Source: Deltaproteobacteria bacterium (lineage in GTDB: Bacteria > Desulfobacterota_B > Binatia > UBA9968). Taken from it: DNA of 11,094 nt. Location: NCBI GenBank assembly GCA_005879255.1, contig VBKY01000311.1, positions 1 through 11,094 on the forward strand. Direction: 5' to 3'. A program made the translations under genes and the position numbers. Positions 10,124-11,094 of the stretch are shown here, piece after piece; position 1 is the first letter of the stretch; every line of letters begins with the position of its first letter. The notes beneath the pieces were generated by a model. It was not told the DNA's origin. It saw only the letters and a program-made list of their open reading frames with translations, and ran no database searches.

Positions 10124-10768
10124 ATGATGAAGATAAAACCCCTGCTTTTCGTTCTGCTAATCGGCGCCGCCGGTTGTTCGACCGGCACCTATACCCGTGG
10201 CGCGACGCTTTTGTCAGGCATGCAGCTGTACGAGGGCGAGATGCAAAGGGTCGCTAACTCGCCGCAGCGCTGGCCCGAGCGGCAGCAGGCAGGCGGCAGC
10301 TTAAAAACTGTCATCACGGCTACCCTCGGGGGCTCGAAGGAATTTTATCGATTGGTTGATCTCGATATGAGAAAAAGAGAGTTTATGATCACCATGCGTG
10401 AAATGTCCTTGCCCCCTGATCGCCTCCAGGAGATGAAGGACGAATTGGTCAAAATGAACGCAGAGGTCGCCACGCTAAAACCGATTATCAGAGCTCAAAT
10501 AGCGACTTTACCGGTTCAAGGAGATGGGCAGCAACGCGTTGAAAGCCTTGCCACTCTGGGACTTTTAACTCTAGCGCTCGATTCGTTCTCAGCAAACAGC
10601 GGCGCGCGCGGGCTCGAAGCCCCATCGACCAAAATAGACCAATATGTCGTCACCGATCTAGGCTCCTTCGCGACGGTCCGCGCGCCAGATGGGCAAACTC
10701 ATCGCTGTAGCGTTTTCAGCGTTGTCGATGAGGGTGCCGGTATGAAGTGCGAGCCGCTTGTGCGCTAA
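10124..10768 (+). CDS. Putative lipoprotein of unknown function
   Basis: The 214-residue protein starts MMKIKPLLFVLLIGAAGC, a lipoprotein signal peptide with the lipid-attachment cysteine at residue 18, followed by STGTYTRG. The mature part has a helical, charge-rich middle (MRKREFMITMREMSLPPDRL, then DELVKMNAEVATLKP, about 85-125) likely to form a coiled coil. A C-terminal region contains TDLGSFATVRAPDGQTHRC, suggesting a small beta unit with two cysteines (about 198 and 208). No family is recognised. It should be anchored in the outer or inner membrane facing the periplasm. ATG 10124 and ATG 10127 are both possible starts, and neither has a clear Shine-Dalgarno. It converges on the MmgE/PrpD-like gene with a 44-bp gap. 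Confidence 0.8.
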   Translation: MMKIKPLLFVLLIGAAGCSTGTYTRGATLLSGMQLYEGEMQRVANSPQRWPERQQAGGSLKTVITATLGGSKEFYRLVDLDMRKREFMITMREMSLPPDRLQEMKDELVKMNAEVATLKPIIRAQIATLPVQGDGQQRVESLATLGLLTLALDSFSANSGARGLEAPSTKIDQYVVTDLGSFATVRAPDGQTHRCSVFSVVDEGAGMKCEPLVR

Positions 10769-10812
10769 TGCGTCGCAATTTCAAGTCTCAGGTCTGGTTG
10801 CGGTTAGCAAAA

Positions 10813-11094
10813 TCAATTCTTCACGTCGAGAAGCGCTAAAGCCTCGGCAACTTCCGAAGGCGAAGCTTCTTTGATCCCCCACCAGCGATCCAAAACACGC
10901 GCCGTTTTTTCTTTGCCATAAACAGGTTCGACGGTTTGTGCGAACTTCTTGCGGACATCGTCGTCGCTCATCGGTTTATTGACGTGCCCCAAAGGATCGC
11001 GCGGCCATAAATCGATCACGCCGCCGTCTTTTTTTGTCGCCTTGATCTTCATCGAGATCGTTTTCGGGTAGAGCGAGTCAACCTGTTCATCCAC
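10813..11094 (-). CDS. MmgE/PrpD-family protein, C-terminal part (cut by window edge)
   Basis: The open frame runs from the window edge for 93 codons to TGA at 10813. The segment contains LYPKTISMKIKATKKDGGVI, then PRDPLGHVNKPMSDDDVRKK and a helical end (GKEKTARVLDRWWGIKEA). The beta strand followed by a G-H-x-x-x-P-M-[ST]-D-[DE]-[DE]-V motif is characteristic of the C-terminal domain of MmgE/PrpD proteins (2-methylcitrate dehydratase and cis-aconitate decarboxylase relatives). The catalytic domain lies outside the window, so the substrate cannot be judged. The true start is upstream of the window end. Confidence 0.75.
   Translation of the reverse strand: MDEQVDSLYPKTISMKIKATKKDGGVIDLWPRDPLGHVNKPMSDDDVRKKFAQTVEPVYGKEKTARVLDRWWGIKEASPSEVAEALALLDVKN

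Overview
The window looks like accessory DNA from an uncultured, moderately GC-rich environmental bacterium. A deltaproteobacterial or Binatota/Tectomicrobia-like host is my inference. It rests on an NMT1/THI5-type solute-binding protein, an MmgE/PrpD C-terminus, a PEP-CTERM protein and dense dispersed intergenic repeats. No rRNA, tRNA or CRISPR array was seen.

Positions 1-6230 form a minus-strand-only run of small modules. In order they are: the N-terminal part of a two-membrane-segment protein (1-225), a NYN nuclease (698-1321), a Phd/RelE pair (1869-2430), an orphan antitoxin (2789-3103), a decaying DUF433/DUF5615 pair (3316-3744), a full-length paralogue of the first protein (4093-4653) and a Phd/VapC pair (5220-5887). 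Between almost every pair of modules lies a block built from GTTCCA/GTTCAA words in strict 9-bp register. Many blocks also carry a shared arm around a GTCGAAGGG word and a palindrome with a GAATTC-like centre. Two blocks are about 96% identical over 124 bp and flank the Phd/RelE module as direct repeats. Broken genes (a frameshifted antitoxin, a shortened toxin, an antitoxin without its toxin) sit at or near block edges. The arrangement resembles a cassette array, but no integrase or canonical attC site is visible.

Positions 6225-8586 hold two MITE-like repeats, a cytoplasmic caspase-family protease (6402-7214), a chain of five hairpins that resembles the 5' end of a group II intron (7466-7574), and an orphan ABC-type solute-binding protein (7621-8586). 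Both genes are on the minus strand.

Positions 8587-11094 change character. A 600-bp regulatory region carries a near-consensus sigma-54 promoter and an upstream 17-bp palindrome ahead of a short PEP-CTERM protein (9198-9764, plus). A lipoprotein of unknown role follows (10124-10768, plus). The end of an MmgE/PrpD-like gene converges on it from the right (10813-11094, minus).

Most modules have their own recognisable sigma-70 promoter, so they appear to be independently transcribed. The strongest leads are the repeat-separated toxin-antitoxin array, the structured RNA at 7466-7574, the sigma-54/PEP-CTERM control region, and a promoter-leader-terminator unit just ahead of the NYN gene.
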